A stretch of 64,000 nt of DNA from the NCBI RefSeq assembly GCF_000245015.1, contig NZ_JH600070.1, forward strand, positions 3,554,684 through 3,618,683. The letters are read 5' to 3'. The translations under genes were made by a program, and so were the position numbers. The stretch is from Beggiatoa alba B18LD (GTDB lineage Bacteria; Pseudomonadota; Gammaproteobacteria; Beggiatoales; Beggiatoaceae). The notes below the pieces were generated by a model that saw only the letters and a list, made by a program, of their open reading frames with translations, was not told the origin of the DNA and did not search any database. Below are positions 47,609 through 57,053 of the stretch, piece by piece (within the stretch, counting starts at the first letter, position 1; each line of letters starts with the position of its first letter).

Positions 47609-48787
47609 TTAGCGTTCAACTGCTAAAGCAACCCCTTGACCGCCACCAATACATAAAGTTGCTAATCCTTTATGTGCATCACGACGCACCATCTCATGTA
47701 ACAGAGACACTAATACACGCGCACCTGATGCACCAATCGGATGACCTAAAGCAATTGCGCCCCCGTTTACATTGACTTTGGATAAATCCCAACCTAAATC
47801 ACGGTTAACAGAAATCGCTTGAGAAGCAAAGGCTTCATTGGCTTCGACTAAATCTAAGTCGGCAACTTTCCAGCCTGCTTTCTCTAAACACTTACGGGTT
47901 GCAGGAATAGGACCTGTGCCCATGATGGCTGGGTCAACCCCTGCTGTTGCATAAGCAACCACACGCGCCATGATAGGTAAGCCTAACTCTTTTGCCTTGC
48001 TTTCACTCATTAATAAAATAGCGGCAGCACCATCATTGATACCTGAGGCATTTGCAGCAGTCACAGTCCCATCAGATTTAAACGCAGGGCGTAATTTACC
48101 CAAACTTTCTTTGGTAGAACCATGACGGGGAAATTCGTCAACTTTGAAAACGACAGGGTCGCCTTTCTTTTGTGGCATGACAACAGGGACAATTTGACTA
48201 TCGAAGTGTCCCGCTTTTTGAGCTGCTTCAGCGCGTTGTTGAGAAGTTGCAGCAAAACTGTCTTGCTCATCGCGACTGATTTCAAATTTAGCAGCAATAT
48301 TTTCGGCAGTAATACCCATATGATAATTATGGAATGCGTCGGTAAGACCATCCACAATCATAGTGTCGCTTAATGTCCAATCGCCCATTTTAACCCCTTG
48401 ACGGGATTTGGGTAAAACATGTGGGGACGCGCTCATATTTTCTTGACCGCCTGCAATGACAATTTCAGCATCACCACAACGGATTGCTTGCGCTGCTAAG
48501 TGTACAGAACGTAAACCACTACCGCATACGATATTAATGGTCATGGCAGGGACTTCAACGGGTAAACCTGCTGCAATCGCTGCTTGACGGGCAGGGTTTT
48601 GCCCTTGTCCGCCAGTTAAAACTTGTCCGAGAATCACTTCACTGACTTGCTCGGGTTTGACACCTGTCCGCTCTAATAAGGCTTTAATGACAAGCGCGCC
48701 TAATTTAGGGGCGGGAACATCAGCAATTGAACCGTTGAAATTACCAATCGCAGTACGGACAGCATCTACAATAACAACATTTTCCAT
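47609..48787 (-). CDS. phaA: Acetyl-CoA acetyltransferase (beta-ketothiolase)
   Basis: A 392-residue thiolase: nucleophilic Cys in [18 protein letters not shown] (about 88), the [19 protein letters not shown] motif with the active His and the C-terminal [14 protein letters not shown] with the second Cys. It condenses two acetyl-CoA into acetoacetyl-CoA, the first step of PHB synthesis. Its place beside phaR and phaB supports PhaA over a fatty-acid thiolase. Confidence 0.93.
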   Translation of the reverse strand: MENVVIVDAVRTAIGNFNGSIADVPAPKLGALVIKALLERTGVKPEQVSEVILGQVLTGGQGQNPARQAAIAAGLPVEVPAMTINIVCGSGLRSVHLAAQAIRCGDAEIVIAGGQENMSASPHVLPKSRQGVKMGDWTLSDTMIVDGLTDAFHNYHMGITAENIAAKFEISRDEQDSFAATSQQRAEAAQKAGHFDSQIVPVVMPQKKGDPVVFKVDEFPRHGSTKESLGKLRPAFKSDGTVTAANASGINDGAAAILLMSESKAKELGLPIMARVVAYATAGVDPAIMGTGPIPATRKCLEKAGWKVADLDLVEANEAFASQAISVNRDLGWDLSKVNVNGGAIALGHPIGASGARVLVSLLHEMVRRDAHKGLATLCIGGGQGVALAVER

Positions 48788-49145
48788 ATTTTGAGTTCTC
48801 TACGTTTGCTTATGTTGTAAGACAGGGCTACTTTAAAAAATATCAATAACAAATAATGTTAACGATATTGATACTACATGATTTCACAAAATTTATGATG
48901 ATTATCTACAGAGAAAATCATCATGGTTTTGATTGAGGTAGGCAAAACTAAACCGTTTTAACCAGAAAGAAAAAACATAACAAAGTATTATTAAATATTG
49001 GTGTCTATTGTTAAAACAATCATGTATTGAATTATTTGAAAATATAACCGTTATTCAAATCATCACAAAAATTCTAATAAGTATAGCTGTTTTAATAAGA
49101 TATAAAAACAACATGCTTTTTGTGGTTTTATATCCGTTTTTATTC
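48788..49145. other. Intergenic region upstream of phaA
   Basis: A 358-base very AT-rich stretch between phaA and waaA, same strand. A nine-base inverted repeat (ATGATGATT/AATCATCAT, 48895-48924) is the only structure seen. It should hold the phaA promoter and perhaps PhaR sites; none could be identified by eye. Confidence 0.45.
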
Positions 49146-50426
49146 TTATAACCACGGGGTTATCAAATGATAGAGTCTAAATAGAGCCCCACGATTTTTA
49201 TGGATAAAGTCCCGTGCTTTTCTGCCTACTTCTTGGCAATGAGCAGGATTGGTTAGCCAATCACATAATGCGTTAGCAACCTCTGCCTCATGTTTAAATT
49301 GTTGCGCTACACCAATTTTTATCAGCTGTTTATAAATATCAGAAAAATTAAAAACATATTCGCCTGTGATAATCGGTAATCCTAATGCGGCAGGTTCTAG
49401 CGGATTATGCCCTCCGACAGGGACAAAACTCCCGCCGACCACGCTTATATCTGCACAAGCGTATAAAAGTAATAACTCTCCCATTGTATCACCGAAATAA
49501 ACATCCGTTGTTAAATCTCCCCGATTTTTTTGGCTACGGCGACAAATTACAAAGCCTTGTTGCTCGCAATATTGAGCGACTTGGTTAAACCGTTCAGGAT
49601 GACGTGGCACTAAAATTAATAATGCGGTGGGTAACACTTGACGCACTTGCGCAAAAACGCGCAGTAATAACGCCTCTTCGCCTGAATGCGTGCTAGCAGC
49701 AATCCAGACAGGACGATTTTCCCCCCACTGAGCCCGCAATAAATTGGCTTGCTCCGTCAATTGCTCAGGTAAATGTAAATCAAATTTAATACTGCCAGTT
49801 ACATGGACTTGCTCAGGATTTACCCCTAATACCATAAAGCGTTCAGCATCTTCCATATTTTGCGCGGCAATTAAAGTGAGCTTTTGCAATGTTGGACTGA
49901 TTAAGCCACGAATACGCTGATAACCCCGTGCAGAGCGTGCAGACAATCGCGCATTTGCTAAAAAAACAGGGATATGTCGTTGCTCACATGCAGCAATTAA
50001 ATTCACCCATAACTCTGTTTCCATCAAAATTAATAAACGTGGTTTACCAATACGCTGAAAAAAGCGTTGCCATGCGTCAGGAAAATCATAAGGCAGATAA
50101 ACATGCGCCACACTATCACCAAAGACGGCACGCACCCGTTGTGAGCCTGTCGGTGTCATGGTTGTTACTAAAATCGGTATATTTGGATAATCAGTGCGTA
50201 ATAACTGAATGAGGGGAATTGCGGCTTGCATCTCGCCGAAAGAAACAGCATGAATCCAAATAAATGGCGTTTGTGGGGACATAACAGGAAAAAAACCAAA
50301 CCGCTCCCCCCAACGTTGCCAATATGCCCGTGCGTAAAAACCACGCCAGATTAAACGCACAATTAGCAATGGAATCAATAAATACAGTAAGCTTGTATAG
50401 AAAAAACGCCACAAATGGTAACGCAT
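49146..50426 (-). CDS. waaA: 3-deoxy-D-manno-octulosonic acid (Kdo) transferase
   Basis: A 426-residue GT30 glycosyltransferase: one N-terminal membrane anchor (about residues 8-26), then GERFGF, PFIWIHAVSFGEMQAAIPLI with the catalytic Glu, PTGSQRVRAVFG, and a C-terminal half with GSIKFDL, GENRPVWIAASTHSGEE, ILVPRHPERF and FVPVGGHNPLEPAALGLPI. It adds Kdo to lipid A precursor at the inner membrane. The ATG at 50426 is preferred to a GTG three codons earlier. Confidence 0.95.
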   Translation of the reverse strand: MRYHLWRFFYTSLLYLLIPLLIVRLIWRGFYARAYWQRWGERFGFFPVMSPQTPFIWIHAVSFGEMQAAIPLIQLLRTDYPNIPILVTTMTPTGSQRVRAVFGDSVAHVYLPYDFPDAWQRFFQRIGKPRLLILMETELWVNLIAACEQRHIPVFLANARLSARSARGYQRIRGLISPTLQKLTLIAAQNMEDAERFMVLGVNPEQVHVTGSIKFDLHLPEQLTEQANLLRAQWGENRPVWIAASTHSGEEALLLRVFAQVRQVLPTALLILVPRHPERFNQVAQYCEQQGFVICRRSQKNRGDLTTDVYFGDTMGELLLLYACADISVVGGSFVPVGGHNPLEPAALGLPIITGEYVFNFSDIYKQLIKIGVAQQFKHEAEVANALCDWLTNPAHCQEVGRKARDFIHKNRGALFRLYHLITPWL

Positions 50427-50642
50427 CGAACACACTATTTTTTAATTAAATTTAGAGAGTAACAAAACGCATTTTCGCAAATGGCTTACATTGATAATCC
50501 CCTGTTAAGCGAAGAAATGCAACTTAAAAACGCCATTTTAACCAAACTTTAACCCATTATCGCCTATCGTTGCACAAAATAACTGAATCAACTTTGTAAA
50601 ACGCTGTAAAATAGCATAAGTGTATAAACAGAGATTTTTAAG

Positions 50643-52022
50643 ATGCAACCACTTATTTTTGACGCAGAATTAATTAAACGCTACGACAAAGCAGGCCCAC
50701 GCTATACCTCCTACCCGACGGCTGTCCAATTTCATACAGGCTTTAACAGTGCCGCTTATCGCGCCGAAGCCCTACGTAGCCAAAACCCACAAACGCCATT
50801 ATCGCTTTATTTTCACATCCCTTTCTGTGATACCGTTTGCTTTTACTGCGCCTGTAATAAAGTGGTCACTAAAGACCGCAGTCGCGCCGCGCCTTATCTT
50901 GCCCGCGTCTATCAAGAACTGGCATTACAAAGCCAACTATTTAATCCTGATAGAAAAGTCACCCAACTCCATTGGGGCGGTGGCACGCCTACCTTTTTAA
51001 GCCATGAAGAAATGCGTACTCTCATGGCAACAACCCGCCAATATTTTCAACTACTCGACGATGACAGTGGCGAATATTCCATTGAAATTGACCCCCGAGA
51101 AGCCAAAAACGATACTATCGCCCTGCTGCGCGAACTGGGTTTTAATCGCATGAGTTTAGGCGTACAAGATTTTGAGCCAACGGTACAACAAGCGGTTAAT
51201 CGCCTACAAACTGAAGCAGAAACGTTTGCCGTCCTCGATGCCGCCCGCCATGAAGGCTTTAAATCCATCAGTATCGATCTAATTTACGGGCTACCCCATC
51301 AAACCGTCGAAACCTTCTCCCGCACCTTAGACAAAATCATTGCGGTACAACCTGACCGCTTATCCGTCTTTAACTACGCCCACTTACCGACGTTATTTAA
51401 ACCCCAACGGCGGATTAATACCGAAGAATTACCCAGCCCAGCAGATAAATTGGCAATTTTACAAACCACCATCAACCACTTAACCGAAGCAGGCTATGTT
51501 TATATTGGCATGGATCACTTTGCCCGCCCTGATGACGAACTCGCTATTGCCCAACGTAACGGCACGCTATACCGCAACTTTCAAGGCTACGCCACCCAAG
51601 CTGATTGCGATTTAATTGGCTTAGGCATTACCTCTATTGGCAAAGTGGGCGATAGCTATAGCCAAAATGTCAAAACCTTAGAAGAATACTACGCCCTGAT
51701 TGATGCAGGACAACTAGCGGTTTTTCGCGGGGTTGCCCTAGATGCCGATGATAAACTACGGCGCGACATCATCACCCAACTCATGTGCCACTTCCGCCTC
51801 GATATTCCGACTATAGAACAAGCCTTTAATATTCACTTTCAATCCTATTTTGCCCCAGAATGGCAAGCCTTAGCCAGTTTAAAAAATGATGGTCTCATTG
51901 AATACAATGCTGAAAAAATAGAAGTATTACCCGCTGGGCGTTTACTCGTTCGCAATATCTGCATGACTTTTGATAAATACCTACGTCTTGCCACTGAACA
52001 ACGATTTTCTAAAGTCATCTAA
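50643..52022 (+). CDS. hemN: Oxygen-independent coproporphyrinogen III dehydrogenase
   Basis: A 459-residue radical SAM enzyme, the usual HemN length. The iron-sulfur cysteines are in PFCDTVCFYCACNKV (near residues 62-69), with N-terminal YDKAGPRYTSYPTAVQFH and GGGTPTFLS, typical for true HemN rather than HemW. It makes protoporphyrinogen IX from coproporphyrinogen III without oxygen, useful in microoxic settings. The MoeB-like gene follows immediately after the stop. No FNR site was recognised upstream. Confidence 0.95.
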   Translation: MQPLIFDAELIKRYDKAGPRYTSYPTAVQFHTGFNSAAYRAEALRSQNPQTPLSLYFHIPFCDTVCFYCACNKVVTKDRSRAAPYLARVYQELALQSQLFNPDRKVTQLHWGGGTPTFLSHEEMRTLMATTRQYFQLLDDDSGEYSIEIDPREAKNDTIALLRELGFNRMSLGVQDFEPTVQQAVNRLQTEAETFAVLDAARHEGFKSISIDLIYGLPHQTVETFSRTLDKIIAVQPDRLSVFNYAHLPTLFKPQRRINTEELPSPADKLAILQTTINHLTEAGYVYIGMDHFARPDDELAIAQRNGTLYRNFQGYATQADCDLIGLGITSIGKVGDSYSQNVKTLEEYYALIDAGQLAVFRGVALDADDKLRRDIITQLMCHFRLDIPTIEQAFNIHFQSYFAPEWQALASLKNDGLIEYNAEKIEVLPAGRLLVRNICMTFDKYLRLATEQRFSKVI

Positions 52023-52709
52023 ATGGACTTAGCCCATGCCAATGTCATTATTATCGGTTTAGGTGGATTAGGCTCACCCGTTGCCCTCTATCTCGCCAGT
52101 AGCGGAATTGGGCAACTACAACTTGTTGATGCAGACACCGTCGATTTAACCAATCTACAACGGCAAATCATTCATGAAACGACACAGATTGGACGCTACA
52201 AAGTAGAATCCGCCCGCACTCGTCTGCAACAACTCGCTCCACAAACGCATATCACCTGCCACCCCTACGCCCCGCAAACCGTCGAGCAATTGATTCCCCT
52301 ACTACAAACTGCCGACATAGTTGTCGACTGTAGCGACAACTTCCCCACCCGTTTTGCTTTAAATACCGCCTGTTTTCGCCTGAAAAAGCCCCTAATCAGC
52401 GGCGCGGCTATCCAATGGGGCGGGCAAGTTGCCGTATTTGACCCCCGCTATCCAGAAAGCCCCTGTTATCACTGCCTTTATGAAGAAAGTCCCCTCACAG
52501 AAGATGCGCCGACTTGTAGCACCACAGGCATTATCGCCCCACTGGTAGGCGTTATCGGCAGTTTCCAAGCCCTCGCAGTTTTAAATTTACTCAATCATCC
52601 CCATATCACACAACATGGAAAACTACATGTTTTTAACGCCTTTAATAGCCAATGGCGCACGCTAACACTCAGCAAAGACCCCACTTGTTGCCAATGCCAA
52701 GCGCAGTAA
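52023..52709 (+). CDS. MoeB/ThiF-like sulfur-carrier adenylyltransferase, short N-terminus
   Basis: A 228-residue E1-like enzyme: nucleotide-binding IIGLGGLGSPVALYLASSG (about 10-28), DADTVDLTNLQRQ, VVDCSDNFPTR, a cysteine in PTCSTTGIIAPLVG and the two CxxC zinc pairs (CYHC about 147, CCQC near the end). These adenylate the C-terminus of MoaD or ThiS. Compared with MoeB it lacks the first 25-30 residues (the RYSRQ helix that reaches into the partner subunit), because the ATG directly abuts the hemN stop. It ends the hemN transcription unit. Confidence 0.85.
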   Translation: MDLAHANVIIIGLGGLGSPVALYLASSGIGQLQLVDADTVDLTNLQRQIIHETTQIGRYKVESARTRLQQLAPQTHITCHPYAPQTVEQLIPLLQTADIVVDCSDNFPTRFALNTACFRLKKPLISGAAIQWGGQVAVFDPRYPESPCYHCLYEESPLTEDAPTCSTTGIIAPLVGVIGSFQALAVLNLLNHPHITQHGKLHVFNAFNSQWRTLTLSKDPTCCQCQAQ

Positions 52710-52869
52710 ACCAAATGCATCATTGCCACAAGTATCGCGTGATAAATCATCCGATTTAAGGGTTATGATAAAAGCATGCAAGAAATCCAGTTAATTATCA
52801 GTAAAAATAAAATAAAAACAAAAAATTAAAATAACTGGTAAAAATTAACTAAAAATCTACATTTTTTCT

Positions 52870-52897
52870 CTTGAAGTTTATTTAAGTGACCTTATTC
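52870..52897 (+). promoter_or_regulatory. Possible heat-shock (sigma-32-like) promoter of hsp20
   Basis: CTTGAAG is followed after 13 bases by CCTTATTC, close to the sigma-32 pattern CTTGAAA and CCCCATNT. It lies about 50 bases before the hsp20 start. The -10 match is partial, so this is tentative. Confidence 0.3.
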
Positions 52898-52948
52898 TTT
52901 ATATCAAACAAAATATTAAGCGTTATTTATCCGAACAGGAGAATTATC

Positions 52949-53392
52949 ATGAAAATTGCACGTTATGAACCTTGGGGCGGTTTAAACCAATTAATGAAAG
53001 ACCTCGAACAAGTTTATGGGCGTTCTTTACCCAATGACGAAGACACCACCGTTGCAACTAGCGCGTGGGTGCCTGCAGTAGATATTAAAGAAGAAGACAA
53101 AGCCTTCTTGATTCACGCCGACATTCCAGGGGTTGACCCGAAAGACATCGAGATTACGATGGAAAATGGCGTATTAACGATTAAAGGCGAACGTGTTAGC
53201 GAAACCACAGACGAGCGGAAAAATTACAAACGGGTCGAGCGCGTCCGTGGCACTTTCTACCGACGTTTTGGCTTGCCAGATACGGCAGACGCAGAGAAAA
53301 TCAGCGCGACAGGCAAACATGGCGTTTTAGAAATCACCATTCCAAAACGGGAAATTGCACAACCGCGTAAAATCAATGTAAATATTGTTTAA
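52949..53392 (+). CDS. Small heat-shock protein Hsp20
   Basis: A 147-residue alpha-crystallin protein. N-terminal ARYEPWGGLNQLMKDLEQVYG, then the crystallin domain (about 45-135) with WVPAVDIKEEDKAFLIHADIPG, ITMENGVLTIKGER, YRRFGLPDTAD and GVLEITIPKRE, and a short C-tail with an INV (IxI-like) motif. It holds unfolding proteins in the cytosol. AGGAGAATTATC precedes the ATG. The cbpA-type dnaJ gene follows after a terminator. Confidence 0.93.
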   Translation: MKIARYEPWGGLNQLMKDLEQVYGRSLPNDEDTTVATSAWVPAVDIKEEDKAFLIHADIPGVDPKDIEITMENGVLTIKGERVSETTDERKNYKRVERVRGTFYRRFGLPDTADAEKISATGKHGVLEITIPKREIAQPRKINVNIV

Positions 53393-53406
53393 ACACCGTT
53401 AAACTT

Positions 53407-53440
53407 AAAACCCCACAGCGCGGTCGTGTTGTGGGGTTTT
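53407..53440 (+). terminator. Terminator after hsp20
   Basis: AAAACCCCACA and TGTGGGGTTTT form an 11-bp stem with a 12-base loop, ending in a T-rich run. Confidence 0.9.
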
Positions 53441-53478
53441 ATTATTATGACCACGGCATAAAGTGGGGTGAATCAATC

Positions 53479-54432
53479 ATGGAATATAAAGATTATTATC
53501 AAACGTTGGGCGTTGAACGTTCCGCGACGACAGAAGAAATTAAAAAAGCCTATCGTCGACTGGTGCGCAAATATCACCCTGATGTCAGCCAAGAAAAAGA
53601 TGCCGAACAAAAAATTAAAGAAATTAATGAAGCCTATGAAGTTCTACAAGATGCTGAAAAGCGAGCCGCTTATGACCGATTAGGCGCGCAATGGAAAGCT
53701 GGGCAAGAATTTCATCCGCCACCAGATTGGGACTTTAATTTTTCCAGTGGCTTTGGGAGCGGAAATGCAACAGGCGGGGTCGATTTTAGCGATTTTTTCG
53801 AAAGCATTTTTAAAGCACAACGCAGTGGACGACAAGGACGCACGCAACAAAGCCATTTCAGAATGCAGGGCGAAGACCAACACACACAATTATCGATTAG
53901 CCTAGAAGAAGCCTATCACGGCACAACGCGCTCAATACAAGTGCAAGTTTCAGAGCCTGATAGTCACGGACGCACGCAGTATAAAAACCGCGCGTTGAAC
54001 GTCAAAATCCCCGCAGGCGTGACAACAGGGCAAAAAATCCGTTTAGCAGGGCAAGGCTCGGCAGGCATGGGCGGTGGGGCAAATGGCGATTTATACCTAG
54101 AAATTCAATTACAAGCCCACAATTTTTATCGAGTAGAAGGGAAAGATATTTATCTCACATTACCCATTACCCCGTGGGAAGCTGCACTCGGCGCGACGAT
54201 TGCCGTGCCAACTTTGGGCGGACAAGTCGATTTAAAAATTCCTGCCGATTCACAATCAGGACAAAAACTCCGTTTACGCGGTCGGGGATTAACAGGCAAG
54301 CCCGCAGGTGATCAATACGTGGTATTACAAATTGTAACCCCACGCGCAACTACAGAAAAAGAAAGACACTTTTATAAAACAATGGCAGATACTTTCCCCT
54401 TTGACCCGCGCAAAGACCTATTAGGCACTTAA
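53479..54432 (+). CDS. cbpA: DnaJ-type co-chaperone (CbpA-like)
   Basis: A 317-residue type II Hsp40: J domain (about 4-70) with YQTLGVERSATTEEIKKAYR and the HPD motif in KYHPDVS, a Gly/Phe-rich linker (about 85-125), no zinc-finger region, then two C-terminal substrate-binding domains (LNVKIPAGVTTGQKIRLAGQG; then VPTLGGQVDLKIPADSQSGQ). This is the CbpA arrangement. It stimulates DnaK. The ATG at 53479 is chosen because it begins the J domain; a GGGGTG site is nine bases upstream. Confidence 0.9.
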   Translation: MEYKDYYQTLGVERSATTEEIKKAYRRLVRKYHPDVSQEKDAEQKIKEINEAYEVLQDAEKRAAYDRLGAQWKAGQEFHPPPDWDFNFSSGFGSGNATGGVDFSDFFESIFKAQRSGRQGRTQQSHFRMQGEDQHTQLSISLEEAYHGTTRSIQVQVSEPDSHGRTQYKNRALNVKIPAGVTTGQKIRLAGQGSAGMGGGANGDLYLEIQLQAHNFYRVEGKDIYLTLPITPWEAALGATIAVPTLGGQVDLKIPADSQSGQKLRLRGRGLTGKPAGDQYVVLQIVTPRATTEKERHFYKTMADTFPFDPRKDLLGT

Positions 54433-54438
54433 TGACGA

Positions 54439-54464
54439 CCATCCAAAGCAAGGGCTTTGGATGG
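54439..54464. terminator. Hairpin between convergent genes
   Basis: CCATCCAAAG and CTTTGGATGG are perfect complements around a six-base loop, just after the cbpA stop; it may serve both this gene and the convergent acidic-protein gene. Confidence 0.75.
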
Positions 54465-54508
54465 CTTCTGTTGTCTTTCAACATTAACCTTGTTGAGCTT
54501 CAACAGGT

Positions 54509-54976
54509 TTAATGCTTGCGTTTATGACTATGGTCTTCTTCATAATACTCGACTTCGAAATCCTCATCGTCTTCCTCATCGTCATAAAAATCCTCTTCTA
54601 ACTCAGGTTCTTCCGCTTCCTGCTCAACCCAAGAGCTTAACTCATCGGTTACATCAGTCACCATTTGCTCAATTTCGGGAAACTCTTCATCATCATCCCA
54701 ATCAAAGCAACCATCTGATATTAACCAAAGCAATTGCAATTCCGTAATAGACAAGGTTTGTACCATTTGCCGACAGACATCAGTGATTAACCCACTAAAA
54801 TAAATCGCATCTTCCTCACGTTGAACTTCCTGTGTAAAAGCCTCCCAGACGTTGTCGTAAGTACTTCCAATGTCTTGTAATTGTGTCGTTGGAATTGCTT
54901 TTAACACATCAACAGCCTGTCTGACCAATTCAAGATACTTTTCTTGAATAATGAGTCGGGTTCGGTTTTCAAACAT
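54509..54976 (-). CDS. Acidic hypothetical protein with Asp/Glu-rich tail
   Basis: A 155-residue protein, helical in the first 90 residues (RLIIQEKYLELVRQAVDVLKAI, then ITELQLLWLISDG), followed by a very acidic tail from about 95 (DWDDDEEFPEIEQ, then long Asp/Glu/Tyr runs) and a basic end HSHKRKH. GGAG lies six bases before the ATG at 54976. No family recognised. It is divergent from the next unknown gene, with 247 bases between. Confidence 0.6.
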   Translation of the reverse strand: MFENRTRLIIQEKYLELVRQAVDVLKAIPTTQLQDIGSTYDNVWEAFTQEVQREEDAIYFSGLITDVCRQMVQTLSITELQLLWLISDGCFDWDDDEEFPEIEQMVTDVTDELSSWVEQEAEEPELEEDFYDDEEDDEDFEVEYYEEDHSHKRKH

Positions 54977-55223
54977 AACACTCTCCACTCGTTTGTTAGT
55001 CCATGTGGCAATACGTAGGAATACAACACACTTGTCTAACAACTTACATTATCCCGCTATCCAAAAATAGCAAGCCCTGCCAATTATTGATTATCTATTC
55101 TACGCATATTCCTTACTTTACACACGTGTCATAAAAAACATGAGAAAACAGGCGTAAAAAATGCTTGACCAAAAACAAGCGTGTTAGAAAGCCATTTTAT
55201 GATGTTTATCGAGGAGGTTTATC

Positions 55224-55838
55224 ATGGATACGCTTGTTATACATCCAACCAGCACCGCCCAATGGCATGCATTAGTCAATGAAGCCGAAAGTATGTGCCA
55301 TGCCCGACTTGGGGAAGAACTAGAAAGTTATCTGGTTTTTTTACTGATGCGCTATCTCAATGCAGCAGATATTGCAAATAGTGTGCTTGCTTTAGAATAC
55401 TTGCAAACCGCAGAAATGACGGGCAAGTTACGCACAGAACAACTCAGGGATGTTGGTGATAAATGTCTGCTTTACTCAGGACTTTTTCCTGGTAGAGCAC
55501 AACGACGACGAGTCAGCATCAGCTATTATGTTGATTTAGGCATAGCCGCTTATCAACTCTTAGCCAGCTCTTTCGCGGATATGCGTGCTCAAATGTATCA
55601 AACCATTTCCACCCGCTTTGTCGCTCTCATGGATGTTTTACAAGCAACGCGCGAAGTACACAACTTACAATCTAGTTTACAACCCCTAGAAGCGATGGAA
55701 CTCTGGAACGACACCAACAGTCCCCATGCTCGTGCAACACTCGCGCTTTATAGCAATGGGTTTCCTGTTAAAACGGTACAACCCACGATAGAACCTGCGC
55801 TTTATGCCCGAACAAAACACACTCCTTACGCACACTAG
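55224..55838 (+). CDS. Conserved hypothetical protein
   Basis: A 204-residue, mostly helical soluble protein; a strong GAGGAGG site precedes the ATG. Notable segments are LESYLVFLLMRYLNAADIANSV, LRDVGDKCLLYSGLFPGRAQRRRVSIS (written in part) and YYVDLGIAAYQLLASSF. I recall similar unnamed proteins in other gammaproteobacteria, but no function. It is single and followed by its own terminator. Confidence 0.65.
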   Translation: MDTLVIHPTSTAQWHALVNEAESMCHARLGEELESYLVFLLMRYLNAADIANSVLALEYLQTAEMTGKLRTEQLRDVGDKCLLYSGLFPGRAQRRRVSISYYVDLGIAAYQLLASSFADMRAQMYQTISTRFVALMDVLQATREVHNLQSSLQPLEAMELWNDTNSPHARATLALYSNGFPVKTVQPTIEPALYARTKHTPYAH

Positions 55839-55849
55839 AAGCAACACTC

Positions 55850-55886
55850 ACCCACATAGGCATCAATTTGATATGTGGGTTTTTTT
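55850..55886 (+). terminator. Terminator after the hypothetical gene
   Basis: ACCCACATA and TATGTGGGT form a nine-bp stem (55850-55858 and 55872-55880) followed by seven more Ts. Confidence 0.85.
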
Positions 55887-55900
55887 TCGTCTGTAAAATA

Positions 55901-56177
55901 ACCTGAGTTCTGCGAGTTTTATAAAATAAAACAGAGACCTGCTAGGTTTTCAAAACCTAGCAGGTCTGTCGGAACGTGCGAAAAGAACTCACCAGAGAAG
56001 ATTAAAAGATTGTCTGAATCAGGATTTTCAGAATTAACAGAATTAACAGAATTTAAAACCCTAAAACCAAAAATTTAAGGTGAATAACGCTTTTTAATTC
56101 TGCTAATTCTGAAAATTCTGTGAATCCTGATTCAGACAAGCTGTTGTCTTTTTAAAAGAAACTCGCAGAATTCAGGT
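55901..56177. mobile_element. MITE-like nested inverted-repeat element, copy C
   Basis: The longest copy (277 bases). Ends are ACCTGAGTTCTGCGAG and CTCGCAGAATTCAGGT; compared with copy A the inner base pair has changed on both sides (G-C to T-A), keeping the arms complementary. The 33-base palindrome lies at 55935-55967. A further inverted module begins TCTGAATCAGGATTTTCAG at about 56020 and ends CTGATTCAGAC near 56140, then AGCTGTTGTCTTTTTAAAAG. No clear target duplication. It lies between convergent genes. Confidence 0.85.
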
Positions 56178-56199
56178 TAATAAGTAACGTCCATAAAAA

Positions 56200-56226
56200 A
56201 AGGGCAATCATGATTAGATTGCCCTT
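56200..56226 (-). terminator. Terminator after the amino-acid binding protein gene
   Basis: AAGGGCAATC and GATTGCCCTT form a ten-bp stem flanked by A-runs and T-runs on both sides, 26 bases beyond the stop. Confidence 0.85.
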
Positions 56227-56251
56227 CTTTAAAAATTAGCCAAAATTGTGC

Positions 56252-57022
56252 TTATTCACCATAAACATCAAATTGAAAATATTTATCTTGAATGGCTTTA
56301 TAAGTCCCATCAGCCCGAATACTCACAATTGCTTTATTCAACCGCTCACGTAAGGCATCCTCACCTTTACGAACAGGAATGCCAATGCCCTCACCAAACC
56401 ATTTTATATCGGTGATGGGTTCTCCCACAAATTCGTAATTTTTCCCTTCAGGTTTGTTTAAAAAACCATCGGCTAACGGCACTGCATCGGCTAACAGTAA
56501 GTCAATACGTCCCGCTTCTAAGTCTAAATAGGCATCATCTAAAGTCACATAACGTTTAATATCAACCACTTTCTCATAATTATCGGTTAAATATTTATCA
56601 TGTGTGGTCGCACGTTGTACACCGACCGATTTCCCTTTCAATCCTTCCGCAGTAATTTCTAAGCCTGACCCTTTTTTACGGATAAAACGCGCGGGGGTAT
56701 TGTAATATTTGTTTGTAAAATCAACCGATTTTTTTCGCTCTTCCGTAATAGAAACGGAAGCAATAATGGCATCAAACTTTTTTGCTAATAACGCAGGAAT
56801 TAATCCATCAAAATCATTTTGAATTAACACACATTCCACTTGCATGGCAGTGCATAAAGCCTTAGCAATATCGATATCAAATCCTTGTAACTCGCCCTGT
56901 GTATCGATAAGGCTGAAAGGAGGATATGCCCCCTCGACACCAAAACGCAGTTTTTCCGCATAGCTTGCTTGCATTCCTAAGAAAAACAGCACTAATACAA
57001 TTAGTTGTAAAGTCTTTTTCAT
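56252..57022 (-). CDS. Periplasmic amino-acid binding protein (SBP family 3)
   Basis: A 256-residue protein with a signal peptide (hydrophobic residues 5-20, cleavage after SYA). The mature part begins KLRFGVEGAYPPFSLIDTQG and shows LQGFDIDIAKALC, DAIIASVSITEERKKSVDFTNKYY and GIGIPVRKGEDALRERLNKA, the standard pattern of lysine/arginine/ornithine or other polar amino-acid binding proteins. No permease or ATPase gene is adjacent, so it either serves a distant transporter or has a sensing role. Confidence 0.88.
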   Translation of the reverse strand: MKKTLQLIVLVLFFLGMQASYAEKLRFGVEGAYPPFSLIDTQGELQGFDIDIAKALCTAMQVECVLIQNDFDGLIPALLAKKFDAIIASVSITEERKKSVDFTNKYYNTPARFIRKKGSGLEITAEGLKGKSVGVQRATTHDKYLTDNYEKVVDIKRYVTLDDAYLDLEAGRIDLLLADAVPLADGFLNKPEGKNYEFVGEPITDIKWFGEGIGIPVRKGEDALRERLNKAIVSIRADGTYKAIQDKYFQFDVYGE

Positions 57023-57053
57023 GAGTTATTATCCTTATTCAAGCCATTAAATC

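Noticed and set aside
50530-50642. FNR box upstream of hemN
   Set aside because: No TTGAT-N4-ATCAA match could be found.
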